Assembly (NCBI GenBank): GCA_002480495.1
Contig: DLCG01000005.1
Coordinates: forward strand, 309,458-319,303
Direction: 5' to 3'
DNA length: 9,846 bases
Source of the DNA: Rhodobiaceae bacterium UBA7804
GTDB lineage: Bacteria; Pseudomonadota; Alphaproteobacteria; Parvibaculales; Parvibaculaceae
Shown: piece by piece, positions 1-6,466 of the stretch
Layout of the letters: every line of letters starts with the position of its first letter
Position numbering within the stretch: position 1 is the first letter of the stretch
Notes under the pieces: model-generated
Databases searched by the model: none
Seen by the model: only the letters and a program-made list of their open reading frames with translations
Told to the model about the DNA's origin: nothing
Position numbers and translations under genes: made by a program

Positions 1-1
1 C

Positions 2-766
<765 letters not shown>

Positions 767-775
767 CGCATCGGA

Positions 776-817
776 CTGGACGAACGAAGCGGGCGGTGCT
801 CAACATGGCACCGCCCG
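776..817 (+). repeat. Intergenic hairpin repeat, copy 1
   Basis: This is the first of two copies of a 42-43 bp element whose second copy is at 1249-1291. Both have ctggacgaa, five variable bases, cgggcgg, a loop with tcaa(c/g)atgg, then ccgcccg. By hand about 34 of 43 aligned columns agree. Changes in the stem are compensated (for example T-A in copy 1 where copy 2 has C-G), so the RNA or cruciform structure is kept. The two copies flank the DUF4345-like gene. Confidence 0.65.
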
Positions 818-826
818 TTTTCTTTT
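790..826 (+). terminator. Intrinsic terminator after pntB
   Basis: A perfect 10-bp stem (790-799 with 808-817, cgggcggtgc/gcaccgcccg) with an 8-nt loop is followed by TTTTCTTTT. It lies 24 nt after the pntB stop and is the best terminator in the window. The next start codon is only about 30 bases beyond it, so read-through may feed the following genes. Confidence 0.85.
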
Positions 827-855
827 GGGGCTGGCAACAAGAGGGGAGAGAAAAC

Positions 856-1233
856 ATGATCTGGCTGGGTCGAATCGCAGTGGTTCTGGTGGGGCTTTTT
901 TCGTTGGGTATGGGGATCATGACATTCGCCGACCCAGCGCAGGTCGGTGAGGCGCTTGGCATCGGCGCGCTGTCGCCGCTTGGCGCGAATGCGCTTCGGG
1001 CCGATATCGGTGCTTTCTTCCTTGCAAGCGGGCTTGCCGCGATCCTGGCGCTCTTCGCAGGCCGTTCGCAGTGGATGTGGGGCGCCGCGGCGCTTTACGG
1101 ACTTGCCGTCATCGGCCGTCTTCTCGGCGTTCTCGTCGAAGGCGCCCCGGAAGGCGTCGTGCAGCCCATCGTGATCGAACTGGTGCTTGTCGCGCTTTCC
1201 GTTATCGGCGCGAAAACGCTGCCGCGTGGCTGA
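856..1233 (+). CDS. Small integral membrane protein, DUF4345-like
   Basis: A 125-residue protein made almost entirely of hydrophobic helices. Roughly four membrane segments are visible (about residues 4-24, 47-66, 70-90 and 101-120). The pattern of a first helix, FADPAQVGEALGI, then NALRADIGAFFLASG resembles the DUF4345 family of small bacterial membrane proteins, whose function is unknown. I chose the ATG at 856 because GAGGGGAGAG (841-850) provides a strong ribosome binding site and the first helix starts right there. An in-frame GTG at 796 lies inside the upstream terminator stem and would add an unlikely leader. The gene sits between two copies of a hairpin repeat and has almost no room for its own promoter after the first. 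The family assignment is by recall of the motif pattern. The membrane topology is seen directly. Confidence 0.8.
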   Translation: MIWLGRIAVVLVGLFSLGMGIMTFADPAQVGEALGIGALSPLGANALRADIGAFFLASGLAAILALFAGRSQWMWGAAALYGLAVIGRLLGVLVEGAPEGVVQPIVIELVLVALSVIGAKTLPRG

Positions 1234-1248
1234 ACGCGCGCAACCTGT

Positions 1249-1291
1249 CTGGACGAAAGGGGCGGGCGGCGGTCAAGATGGTCGCCGCCCG
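1249..1291 (+). repeat. Intergenic hairpin repeat, copy 2
   Basis: Second copy of the element at 776-817. The 9-bp stem 1263-1271 with 1283-1291 (cgggcggcg/cgccgcccg) is perfect, with an 11-nt loop. It is followed by GTGTCATTT, a poor T-tract, so it is a weak terminator at best. It ends only 19 nt before the ATG of the next gene and 7 nt before that gene's Shine-Dalgarno sequence. That suits an intra-operon processing or attenuation hairpin as well as a terminator. Confidence 0.65.
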
Positions 1292-1310
1292 TGTCATTTG
1301 GGGAAAGCTC

Positions 1311-1661
1311 ATGGATATTTATCACGGCTGGTTCAGCCTGAAGCCCGGCGTTCGCGACATGGATTTCGTCGACGCCTTTACGAAATACATGGATCGGCTC
1401 GAGGCCGAGGGCGTTATCGAGGGCTGGCGGCTCATGCGCAAGAAGCTGGGCCTCGCGCCCGCGCATCTCGGAGAGTTTCATTTCATGATCGAGGTGGCCG
1501 ACCTTACCCAGCTCGATAGCGCCTTCGACTGGGTGGCGACGCGGGCCGAGCCCATCGAGAGCGACCACTACGCGGTGAATTCTCTCGTCCAGAATATTCA
1601 GTTCGCGCTTTATCGCGATTTCCCGGATCCTGTGCGCGAGCAGGGCGAGGAACGGTTCTGA
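1311..1661 (+). CDS. Conserved hypothetical protein, DUF6614-like
   Basis: A 116-residue soluble protein with no signal peptide or membrane segment. It starts MDIYHGWFSLKPGVRD, has a charged helix around residues 17-33, then a WRLMRKKLGL strand, GEFHFMIEVADLTQLDSAF (55-72), and ends NIQFALYRDFPDPVRE. The alternating strand-helix-strand pattern, with the FHFMIEV and IQFALYRDFP strands, suggests a ferredoxin-like alpha/beta fold of the dimeric alpha-beta barrel type (inference). I recall proteins of this length and shape in alphaproteobacteria as DUF6614, with no known function. The ATG at 1311 is preceded by GGGGAAAG at suitable distance. The stop is one base before the GNAT start, so the two are probably translationally coupled and may act together, for example the GNAT modifying a partner of this protein. 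No catalytic motif is evident. Confidence 0.85.
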   Translation: MDIYHGWFSLKPGVRDMDFVDAFTKYMDRLEAEGVIEGWRLMRKKLGLAPAHLGEFHFMIEVADLTQLDSAFDWVATRAEPIESDHYAVNSLVQNIQFALYRDFPDPVREQGEERF

Positions 1662-1662
1662 C

Positions 1663-2145
1663 ATGTCTTCCGAGATTGTGCTGCGTCTTGCAGCTCCGCA
1701 GGATAGACCAGCGCTCATCCGCCTCATGGGGGAGCTGCATGACTTCGAGGCCGCCATCGAGGAGAATCGTGCCGACTCCTCGGCAGCCGAAGGCCATCTC
1801 GACTGGGTGCAGGGCGAGATCGAGCGGCTTGGCGGCGTGACCCTGGTTGCGGAAATGGGCGGCGCGGCGGCCGGTTTCCTCTGTTACACCTTCGAGGAAG
1901 ACCCCGGCACCTTTGTCCGGCCCGAGTATCGCCGACACGCGCTTATCTGGGACATATCCGTGGCCGAAGAGGCGCGGGGGCGGGGGATAGGTCAGGCCCT
2001 TCTCAGGGCGGCGGAAGAGCGGGCGCTGGCGGCAGGGGTCAGCGAAATCCGCCTCTATGTGCTGGAGGCCAATGCTCGCGCCCGGCGAATCTACGAGGAA
2101 GCGGGCTACCGGAACTACGAGCGGTTTCTTTCGAAACGCTTCTGA
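1663..2145 (+). CDS. GNAT-family N-acetyltransferase
   Basis: A 160-residue protein, the normal length for a single GNAT domain, which transfers an acetyl group from acetyl-CoA to an amine. The acetyl-CoA pyrophosphate loop is clear: strand LIWDISV (94-100), then EEARGRGIGQALL (102-114), matching R/Q-x-x-G-x-G/A. Motif B follows as IRLYVLEANARARRIYEEAGY (about 129-149), with the usual Asn and the Tyr that often acts as general acid. The substrate cannot be told from sequence. Spacing to the preceding gene is one base (TGA C ATG), and a GAGGAACGG ribosome binding site lies inside that gene's end, which implies coupled translation. Downstream is a 173-bp AT-richer control region, so this is probably the last gene of its unit. 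I see no clear terminator after it. Confidence 0.93.
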   Translation: MSSEIVLRLAAPQDRPALIRLMGELHDFEAAIEENRADSSAAEGHLDWVQGEIERLGGVTLVAEMGGAAAGFLCYTFEEDPGTFVRPEYRRHALIWDISVAEEARGRGIGQALLRAAEERALAAGVSEIRLYVLEANARARRIYEEAGYRNYERFLSKRF

Positions 2146-2217
2146 CCTGCCTGCGTCACAAAAGTCACGCGAATCCAAAATCTCAAGGCTAAACAAGGGC
2201 TTTTACCCAAGCTTGCG

Positions 2218-2246
2218 TTGATATTGATTCTTATAAGCGCTACAAG
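2218..2246 (+). promoter_or_regulatory. Candidate sigma-70-type promoter for the iron operon
   Basis: TTGATA at 2218-2223 (5 of 6 to the -35 consensus), a 17-bp spacer and TACAAG at 2241-2246 (4 of 6) lie 73 bp before the receptor start codon. The element overlaps the Fur-like site, as expected for a repressible promoter. It is the best candidate in the AT-richer stretch 2146-2318 but rests on a match to a general consensus. Confidence 0.4.
2220..2238 (+). promoter_or_regulatory. Fur-box-like operator
   Basis: gatattgattcttataagc agrees with the classical 19-bp Fur consensus GATAATGATAATCATTATC at 13 positions by hand count. A weaker second match on the minus strand covers about 2242-2260 (GAGAATGAGAG start, 10 of 19). 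Both lie upstream of a TonB-dependent siderophore receptor, the most usual Fur target, so repression by Fur-Fe(II) is a reasonable inference. Alphaproteobacteria also use RirA or Irr, which could read this region instead. Confidence 0.5.
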
Positions 2247-2318
2247 CGCCTCTCATTCTCAAAAACAAGGCTGCGCCGCCAAGGGTGGCAAGCAATAGAA
2301 AAGAGGGGGCGTAGGCGC

Positions 2319-4517
2319 ATGCGCAAGACTCACAGGGCGATCCCGGCGGTGGGCCGGGCGACCAAGCTTTTCCTGCTCGCGACGGTCAGCATGGCGGCTC
2401 TCGCCGCCGCCCCAGTCCGCGCACAGGAGGAAACAGGTAATGCCGAGCAAGCGGTCGAACTGGCCCCGCTCGATGTGAGTGCCGGCCGCGAGGCCCTCCC
2501 CGCGCCCTATGCCGGCGGTCAGGTCGCCACGGGCGCGCGGATCGGCGTCCTGGGCAATCAGGACATCATGGACGTGCCCTTCAGCGTTACGTCCTACACG
2601 GAAGAAACGATCCGCAACCAGCAGGCCCAAACCATTGGCGATGTCGTCGCGAACGACCCGTCCGTCCGCACCAGCTATGGCTTCGGTATTTTCGGTGAGC
2701 AGTTCGTCATTCGCGGCTTTCCTCTTTATTCAGACGATATCGCCATTGATGGCGTCTACGGCATCACGCCCCGCCAGCTCCCGGGTATCGAAATGTTCGA
2801 GCGTGTGGAGGTGTTGAAGGGGGCGAGCGCCTTCCTGAATGGTGTGCCGCCGGGAGGGTCAGGCATCGGCGGCAGTATCAATCTGGTGCCGAAGCGGGCG
2901 GGCGATGTGCCGGTTCGCCGTGTCACGGGCAGCTATTCAATGGACAGCACCGTCGGTGCTCATGCCGATGTCGGTCAGCGCTTCGGCGCCAATAACGAGT
3001 GGGGCATCCGCATCAATGTGGCGGGTCGTACCGGCGAGACCGCCATTGAGAGCGAGGAGCGGGACTATCTGCTCGGCGCGGCGGCGCTCGACTATCGCGG
3101 GGAGAAACTCCGGCTTTCGCTCGATGCAGTGCATCAGAAGCATCGCGTCGATCAGGGCCGGCCGATCGTCCAGCTTGGCGGTGGTCTGACCTCCGTTCCG
3201 GATGCGCCCGACTCGGACACGAATTATGGCGCCTCGTGGCTCTACTCGGAAATGGAAGACAATTTCGTTCTGCTCAAGGGCGAGTACGATCTCACCGAGT
3301 ACCTAACGGCCTATGCGTCCGGCGGCGTTCGTGACATGCGCGAAGACAGCGATGGCGGGTCGCCCACGGTGACGGCCCTTAACGGTGCGGCCACCGTCAC
3401 GCGCGGCACCATCGCGCGCGAGGATACGGTCTATACCGCGCAGGGTGGCATGCGCGCCGATTTCGTCACCGGCCCCCTCAAGCACGACATCAATGTCGGC
3501 GGTTCGTGGACCGAGCAAAAGAACCACAATTCGTACGAATTCTCCGATTTCGGCGCGCCTCTGGCGACGAATATCTATAATCCCGTGAACATTCCGCGCC
3601 CGGCGGCGGGCGCTTTCGTCGAAGGTAGCCTGTCAAACCCGCCTCTTGCGGAGAAGGTGGAGCTAACAAGCCTCTATCTTTCCGATACGCTTTCTTTCCT
3701 CGACGACAGTGTACATCTGACGCTAGGTGTCCGGGATCAGTCCATCCACGTCCAAACCTTCAATCGGACGACAGGTGCGCTGACCGCCGATTACGATGAA
3801 TCCGAGACATCCCCCTTTGTGGGCGTGGTCGTGAATGTCACGGATCAGGTCTCGCTCTATGCAAACCACATCGAAGGTCTGGCGCAGGGCCCCACTTCTC
3901 CCGGGACCGTCCTCAATCCCAACCAGGCTTTCCCGCCTTACTCCTCCGAACAGTATGAAGTCGGCGGCAAGGTCGATCTCGGGCGTTTTGGCTTCGGCGC
4001 GGCTGTCTTCCAGACGGAACAGCCCTCGGCTTACACAAACGCTGCAAATATCTATGTGGTTGATGGAGAGCAGCGCAATCGCGGTATCGAATTCACCATG
4101 TTCGGCGAGCTCGCCGAGAACGTCCGTTTGCTCGGCGGCATGACCTTCCTCGAAGCCGAGCAGACAAAGACGGCACTTGGAACCAATGACGGGAACGATG
4201 CCGTGGGGGTACCGGACTTTCTCTTGAACCTGACGGGGGAATGGGATCTTCCCTTCCTGCCGGGCGTCACCACGACGGCCCGCGTGATCTATACTTCCGA
4301 ACAGTATGTCGATGCCGCGAACACGCTTGAAGTACCCGACTGGGCGCGTCTCGACATCGGCGCGCGTTATGCGGCAGAGTTCGGCGAACATCCCGTCACA
4401 TTCAATTTCTTCATCGAGAACGTGACGGACGAATCCTATTGGGCCTCGGCCAATGGCGGTATCCTCACCATGGGTGATCCGCTGACGGCGAAGTTTTCGG
4501 TGTCGACCGAGTTCTGA
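2319..4517 (+). CDS. TonB-dependent siderophore receptor
   Basis: Outer-membrane active transporter of 732 residues, the normal size for a ferric-siderophore receptor. A signal peptide is clear: basic N-terminus, hydrophobic core LFLLATVSMAALAA (about 17-30) and cleavage after APVRA near residue 35. A TonB-box-like stretch, ELAPLDVSA, lies near 47-55. The plug domain follows, with DVPFSVTSYTEETIRNQQ (85-102), the VIRGFPL motif (130-136), the classic ERVEVLKGASAFLNG (161-175) and GGSINLVPKRA (184-194). The rest is a 22-strand-type beta-barrel rich in alternating strands. It contains ENVTDESYW near the end and finishes on phenylalanine (STEF), as BamA substrates do. The ATG at 2319 follows GAGGGGG. 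Ligand specificity cannot be read from the sequence. It is the first gene of a tight operon with a PepSY membrane protein and a small membrane protein, behind a Fur-like site. Confidence 0.96.
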   Translation: MRKTHRAIPAVGRATKLFLLATVSMAALAAAPVRAQEETGNAEQAVELAPLDVSAGREALPAPYAGGQVATGARIGVLGNQDIMDVPFSVTSYTEETIRNQQAQTIGDVVANDPSVRTSYGFGIFGEQFVIRGFPLYSDDIAIDGVYGITPRQLPGIEMFERVEVLKGASAFLNGVPPGGSGIGGSINLVPKRAGDVPVRRVTGSYSMDSTVGAHADVGQRFGANNEWGIRINVAGRTGETAIESEERDYLLGAAALDYRGEKLRLSLDAVHQKHRVDQGRPIVQLGGGLTSVPDAPDSDTNYGASWLYSEMEDNFVLLKGEYDLTEYLTAYASGGVRDMREDSDGGSPTVTALNGAATVTRGTIAREDTVYTAQGGMRADFVTGPLKHDINVGGSWTEQKNHNSYEFSDFGAPLATNIYNPVNIPRPAAGAFVEGSLSNPPLAEKVELTSLYLSDTLSFLDDSVHLTLGVRDQSIHVQTFNRTTGALTADYDESETSPFVGVVVNVTDQVSLYANHIEGLAQGPTSPGTVLNPNQAFPPYSSEQYEVGGKVDLGRFGFGAAVFQTEQPSAYTNAANIYVVDGEQRNRGIEFTMFGELAENVRLLGGMTFLEAEQTKTALGTNDGNDAVGVPDFLLNLTGEWDLPFLPGVTTTARVIYTSEQYVDAANTLEVPDWARLDIGARYAAEFGEHPVTFNFFIENVTDESYWASANGGILTMGDPLTAKFSVSTEF

Positions 4518-4537
4518 CGCGATAACGGAGTAGCGGC

Positions 4538-5716
4538 ATGAGCAGCGGTGCGGTCAGGGCGTGGTATCTCGTTCACAAGTGGACGAGTCTTGTCTGCACC
4601 CTCTTCCTGCTCATGCTCTGCCTCACCGGGCTGCCGCTCATCTTCCATGAGGAAATCGATTACCTCACGGAAGGGGAGCGGCCCTTGCCGCAGGTTGTGG
4701 AAGGTGCGCCGGAAAAGAATCTCGACGATGCCTTGCAGACGGCGCTGGCGCAGTTTCCGGGCGAGATTCCTCTGTTCATGAGCTTCGACGTGGAGCAGCC
4801 AGTGGTGAATGTGACCACGGGCCCGCACCCGCGTGCCACTGTCGAGGAGATGAACTTCATCTCGATTCATCGTCCGACGGCCGAACCCGTCCGCACGCCC
4901 GACGATGAGGGCGTGATGCATTTTCTGCTGCAGCTTCACACCGATATGTTCCTGGGGCTCGGCGGTGAACTCTTCCTCGGCTTCATGGGTTTTCTCTTCT
5001 TCGTCGCCATCGTTTCGGGTGTGGTCGTCTACACGCCGTTCATGCGCAAGCTGCGCTTCGGTACGGTGCGTCTCTCGCGCAACAATCGGGCGAAGTGGCT
5101 CGACACCCATAACCTTCTCGGCATCGTCACGCTGATGTGGGCAAGCGTCGTCGGTCTGACCGGCGTCGTGAACACGCTTTCGACGCCGCTGGTCGATATC
5201 TGGCGCGCGAACGAGCTTGCGGAAATGGTGGCGCCCTATGAGGGCAAGCCCGTGCCGGAGCAGTTCAGTTCGCTCGACGCGGCGGTCAAAACGGCGATGG
5301 AAGCCGCCCCCGGCATGACGCCGCAGTTTGTTGCCTTTCCGGGTGTCCGCTTCTCGAGCAACCACCATTATGCGGTCTGGCTGCGCGGCGCCACGCCCGC
5401 GACCGAGCAGCTTTTCACGCCCGCCCTCATCGACGCCGAGACCGGCGAGCTCACCGACATGCGCTCAATGCCCTGGTACATGACGGTGCTCCGGCTTTCG
5501 CAGCCGCTTCACTTCGGTGACTATGGCGGGCTACCGATGAAGATCCTCTGGGGTCTTCTCGACATCGCTTCCATCGTGATCCTTGGCAGCGGGCTCTATC
5601 TCTGGCTGGCGCGCCGCTCGCTTCCCGCGCCGGGCTCGCGTCATGTGCCCGCGGGTATGGCCCATGCGCATGAGGAAGAGGCAGGGCTCATGCCGCAGCC
5701 CAATCCCGCAGAATGA
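4538..5716 (+). CDS. PepSY-associated TM helix protein (PiuB/FoxB-like), probable ferric-siderophore reductase
   Basis: Inner-membrane protein of 392 residues with the PepSY_TM architecture: TM1 at about 16-36, TM2 143-166, TM3 191-213 and TM4 335-357, with a large periplasmic PepSY-type region (about 40-135) and another loop between TM3 and TM4. Histidines sit at or near membrane edges: H13 (VHKW), H37 (FHEE), H128 and H134 (MHFLLQLH), H191 (DTHN) and H325 (QPLHFGDYGG). In related proteins such histidines bind haem, and family members such as FoxB act in reduction of ferric siderophores in the periplasm. That function is inferred here from family and from position 20 nt after the TonB receptor. 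The start has CGGAG at workable spacing. The C-terminal tail (361-392) is histidine- and glutamate-containing and probably cytoplasmic. No gene for a cytoplasmic siderophore reductase or ABC importer is present in the window. Confidence 0.92.
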   Translation: MSSGAVRAWYLVHKWTSLVCTLFLLMLCLTGLPLIFHEEIDYLTEGERPLPQVVEGAPEKNLDDALQTALAQFPGEIPLFMSFDVEQPVVNVTTGPHPRATVEEMNFISIHRPTAEPVRTPDDEGVMHFLLQLHTDMFLGLGGELFLGFMGFLFFVAIVSGVVVYTPFMRKLRFGTVRLSRNNRAKWLDTHNLLGIVTLMWASVVGLTGVVNTLSTPLVDIWRANELAEMVAPYEGKPVPEQFSSLDAAVKTAMEAAPGMTPQFVAFPGVRFSSNHHYAVWLRGATPATEQLFTPALIDAETGELTDMRSMPWYMTVLRLSQPLHFGDYGGLPMKILWGLLDIASIVILGSGLYLWLARRSLPAPGSRHVPAGMAHAHEEEAGLMPQPNPAE

Positions 5717-5729
5717 AAAGGCCCCCGGA

Positions 5730-5915
5730 ATGAGCAAGGCACGCCGCTATACGCTTGGCGAGATCTTCGCCGCGCCGCTCTTCCTTGCGGTCATTACCAT
5801 TGTGGGTCTTGTCGCGGCGCTGCTCGGCGATGGCTGGTTCGATGCCCTTTCCTGGATCGGCCTTGCCGTGCCCACCTTGGTCATCCCATGGGCGCTCGTC
5901 TGGCGGCGGGCCTGA
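5730..5915 (+). CDS. Small two-helix membrane protein in iron operon
   Basis: A 61-residue protein beginning MSKARRYTLGEIFAAPLFL. There are two predicted membrane segments, about residues 13-33 and 40-58, joined by a short GDGWFDALSW turn, with a basic N-terminus and a WRRA tail. By the positive-inside rule both ends would be cytoplasmic. It starts 13 nt after the PepSY stop, and only a weak CCGGA precedes the ATG, so translation probably depends on coupling. I do not recognise a named family. I recall similar unnamed ~60-residue proteins after PepSY genes in other alphaproteobacteria. Its position suggests an accessory subunit of the PepSY reductase, perhaps a haem or assembly helper, but no cysteine or histidine is present to bind a cofactor itself. 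Codon use and GC-rich third positions match its neighbours, which supports a real gene. Confidence 0.75.
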   Translation: MSKARRYTLGEIFAAPLFLAVITIVGLVAALLGDGWFDALSWIGLAVPTLVIPWALVWRRA

Positions 5916-5929
5916 GCCTTCCACAAACG

Positions 5930-5955
5930 AAAAACGCCCCCGGAAACCGGAGGCG
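5930..5955 (-). terminator. Intrinsic terminator of rpsU
   Basis: Read on the minus strand, cgcctccgg, loop ttt, ccgggggcg then TTTTT. The 9-bp stem contains one G-U wobble. It begins about 26 nt after the rpsU stop. On the plus strand the same position is a C-A mismatch and no T-run follows, so it serves rpsU. The convergent iron operon ends just before it. Confidence 0.75.
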
Positions 5956-5981
5956 CTTCATACGTCGAAATCCCGAAAGGA

Positions 5982-6200
5982 TTACTTCTTGCCGGAGACG
6001 CCGGCTTCGCGCTGGGCGCGCTTGCGGGCCAGCTTGCGGGCGCGGCGGATCGCCTCGGCCTTTTCGCGGGCGCGCTTCTCGGAAGGCTTCTCATAGAAGT
6101 TCCGGAGCTTCATTTCGCGAAACACGCCCTCGCGCTGAAGCTTCTTCTTCAGAGCTTTCATGGCCTGGTCGACGTTGTTATCGCGAACGAGTACCTGCAC
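5982..6200 (-). CDS. rpsU: 30S ribosomal protein S21
   Basis: Small ribosomal subunit protein of 72 residues from the GTG at 6200. It sits near the 3' end of 16S rRNA and helps initiation on natural messages. The sequence is a full match to alphaproteobacterial bS21: start (M)QVLVRDNNVDQAMKALKKKLQ, then REGVFREMKLRNFYEKPSEKRAREKAEA and a highly basic tail with RRARKLARKRAQRE. I chose GTG because AGGA lies 7 nt before it and because the family begins at M-Q/E-V-x-V-R-D-N-N. An in-frame TTG at 6224 would add eight residues (MNIKQDQP) that include the Shine-Dalgarno itself. The gene stands alone, with its own promoter candidate, leader hairpin and terminator, between two plus-strand units. Confidence 0.95.
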   Translation of the reverse strand: MQVLVRDNNVDQAMKALKKKLQREGVFREMKLRNFYEKPSEKRAREKAEAIRRARKLARKRAQREAGVSGKK

Positions 6201-6233
6201 GGGCTGATCCTGCTTTATATTCAATAAGTTAGT

Positions 6234-6260
6234 CGCGGGAACCGGTTTCCCGGACCCGCG
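6234..6260 (-). promoter_or_regulatory. GNRA-capped hairpin in rpsU leader
   Basis: On the minus strand: cgcggg, t, ccgg, GAAA, ccgg, tt, cccgcg. That gives a 6-bp outer and a 4-bp inner GC-only stem separated by a 1x2 internal loop and capped by a GAAA tetraloop. It ends about 23 nt before the Shine-Dalgarno and would sit at the extreme 5' end of the message if the promoter at 6270-6298 is right. No T-run follows, so it is not a terminator. It could be a 5' stabiliser or a translational control element (inference). Confidence 0.55.
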
Positions 6261-6269
6261 AGAGCCGCT

Positions 6270-6298
6270 TATCTAGCAAAGGAATCGCCCTTTGTCCA
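6270..6298 (-). promoter_or_regulatory. rpsU: Candidate promoter of rpsU
   Basis: On the minus strand TGGACA (6298-6293, 5 of 6 to -35), 17 nt spacer, then TAGATA (6275-6270, 3 of 6 to -10). Predicted transcription start is near 6263, directly before the GNRA hairpin. Spacing and position are good, but the -10 is weak. Confidence 0.45.
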
Positions 6299-6351
6299 CC
6301 TTTCGCCCCCGGAAAAGCCCTTCATTTCGGGACTTGTGCCGGTTCCACGCA

Positions 6352-6420
6352 TCTGCGGCGGGCTTCATTTAGCCTGCGGCAAGTTCATATTGCCTGCGGC
6401 AAGTTCATATTGCCTGCGGC
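6352..6420 (+). repeat. 20-bp tandem repeat array upstream of def
   Basis: The unit gcctgcggcaagttcatatt occurs twice without a mismatch (6372-6391, 6392-6411). A third partial copy, gcctgcggc, follows at 6412-6420, and a degenerate copy (ctgcggcgggcttcattta) precedes at about 6353-6371. The junction holds the inverted repeat TTGCC-TGC-GGCAA (6390-6402). The period is close to two helical turns, so copies face the same side of DNA, as in arrays of operator sites. No coding role is likely. Confidence 0.8.
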
Positions 6421-6431
6421 GCCGGGGCCGG

Positions 6432-6460
6432 TTGCCGCCATGCCCGGCGCGCCTCATATT
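6432..6460 (+). promoter_or_regulatory. def: Candidate promoter giving a leaderless def transcript
   Basis: TTGCCG (6432-6437, 4 of 6 to -35), 17-bp spacer, CATATT (6455-6460, 4 of 6 to -10). The predicted transcription start is about 6467, the A of the def ATG. There is no Shine-Dalgarno before that ATG, which fits a leaderless message. It is based on consensus matching only. Confidence 0.4.
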
Positions 6461-6466
6461 CCTCTC

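Noticed and set aside
796..855. GTG start extending the DUF4345-like protein by 20 residues
   Set aside because: The codon lies inside the terminator stem, and the extension has no ribosome site, while the ATG at 856 has a strong one.
3723..4391. 222-codon minus-strand frame inside the TonB receptor gene
   Set aside because: Shadow of a well-supported receptor reading frame, with no motif or ribosome site.
4436..5368. 310-codon open frame on the minus strand
   Set aside because: It is antisense to the receptor end and the PepSY gene, rich in Arg/His/Glu as expected from the reverse of GC-rich coding DNA, and has no recognisable domain.
5935..5955. Terminator for the plus-strand iron operon
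   Set aside because: On the plus strand the stem has a C-A mismatch and no T-run follows; it fits the minus-strand rpsU. A bidirectional role remains possible but unsupported.
6201..6224. TTG start extending S21 by eight residues
   Set aside because: The stretch contains the AGGA ribosome site for the GTG at 6200, and bS21 proteins normally begin at that point.
6234..6260. Attenuator/terminator before rpsU
   Set aside because: No T-run follows the stem on the minus strand (next bases actaactta).
6352..6420. CRISPR array
   Set aside because: The repeats are directly adjacent with no spacers, the unit is only 20 bp, and no cas gene is present.
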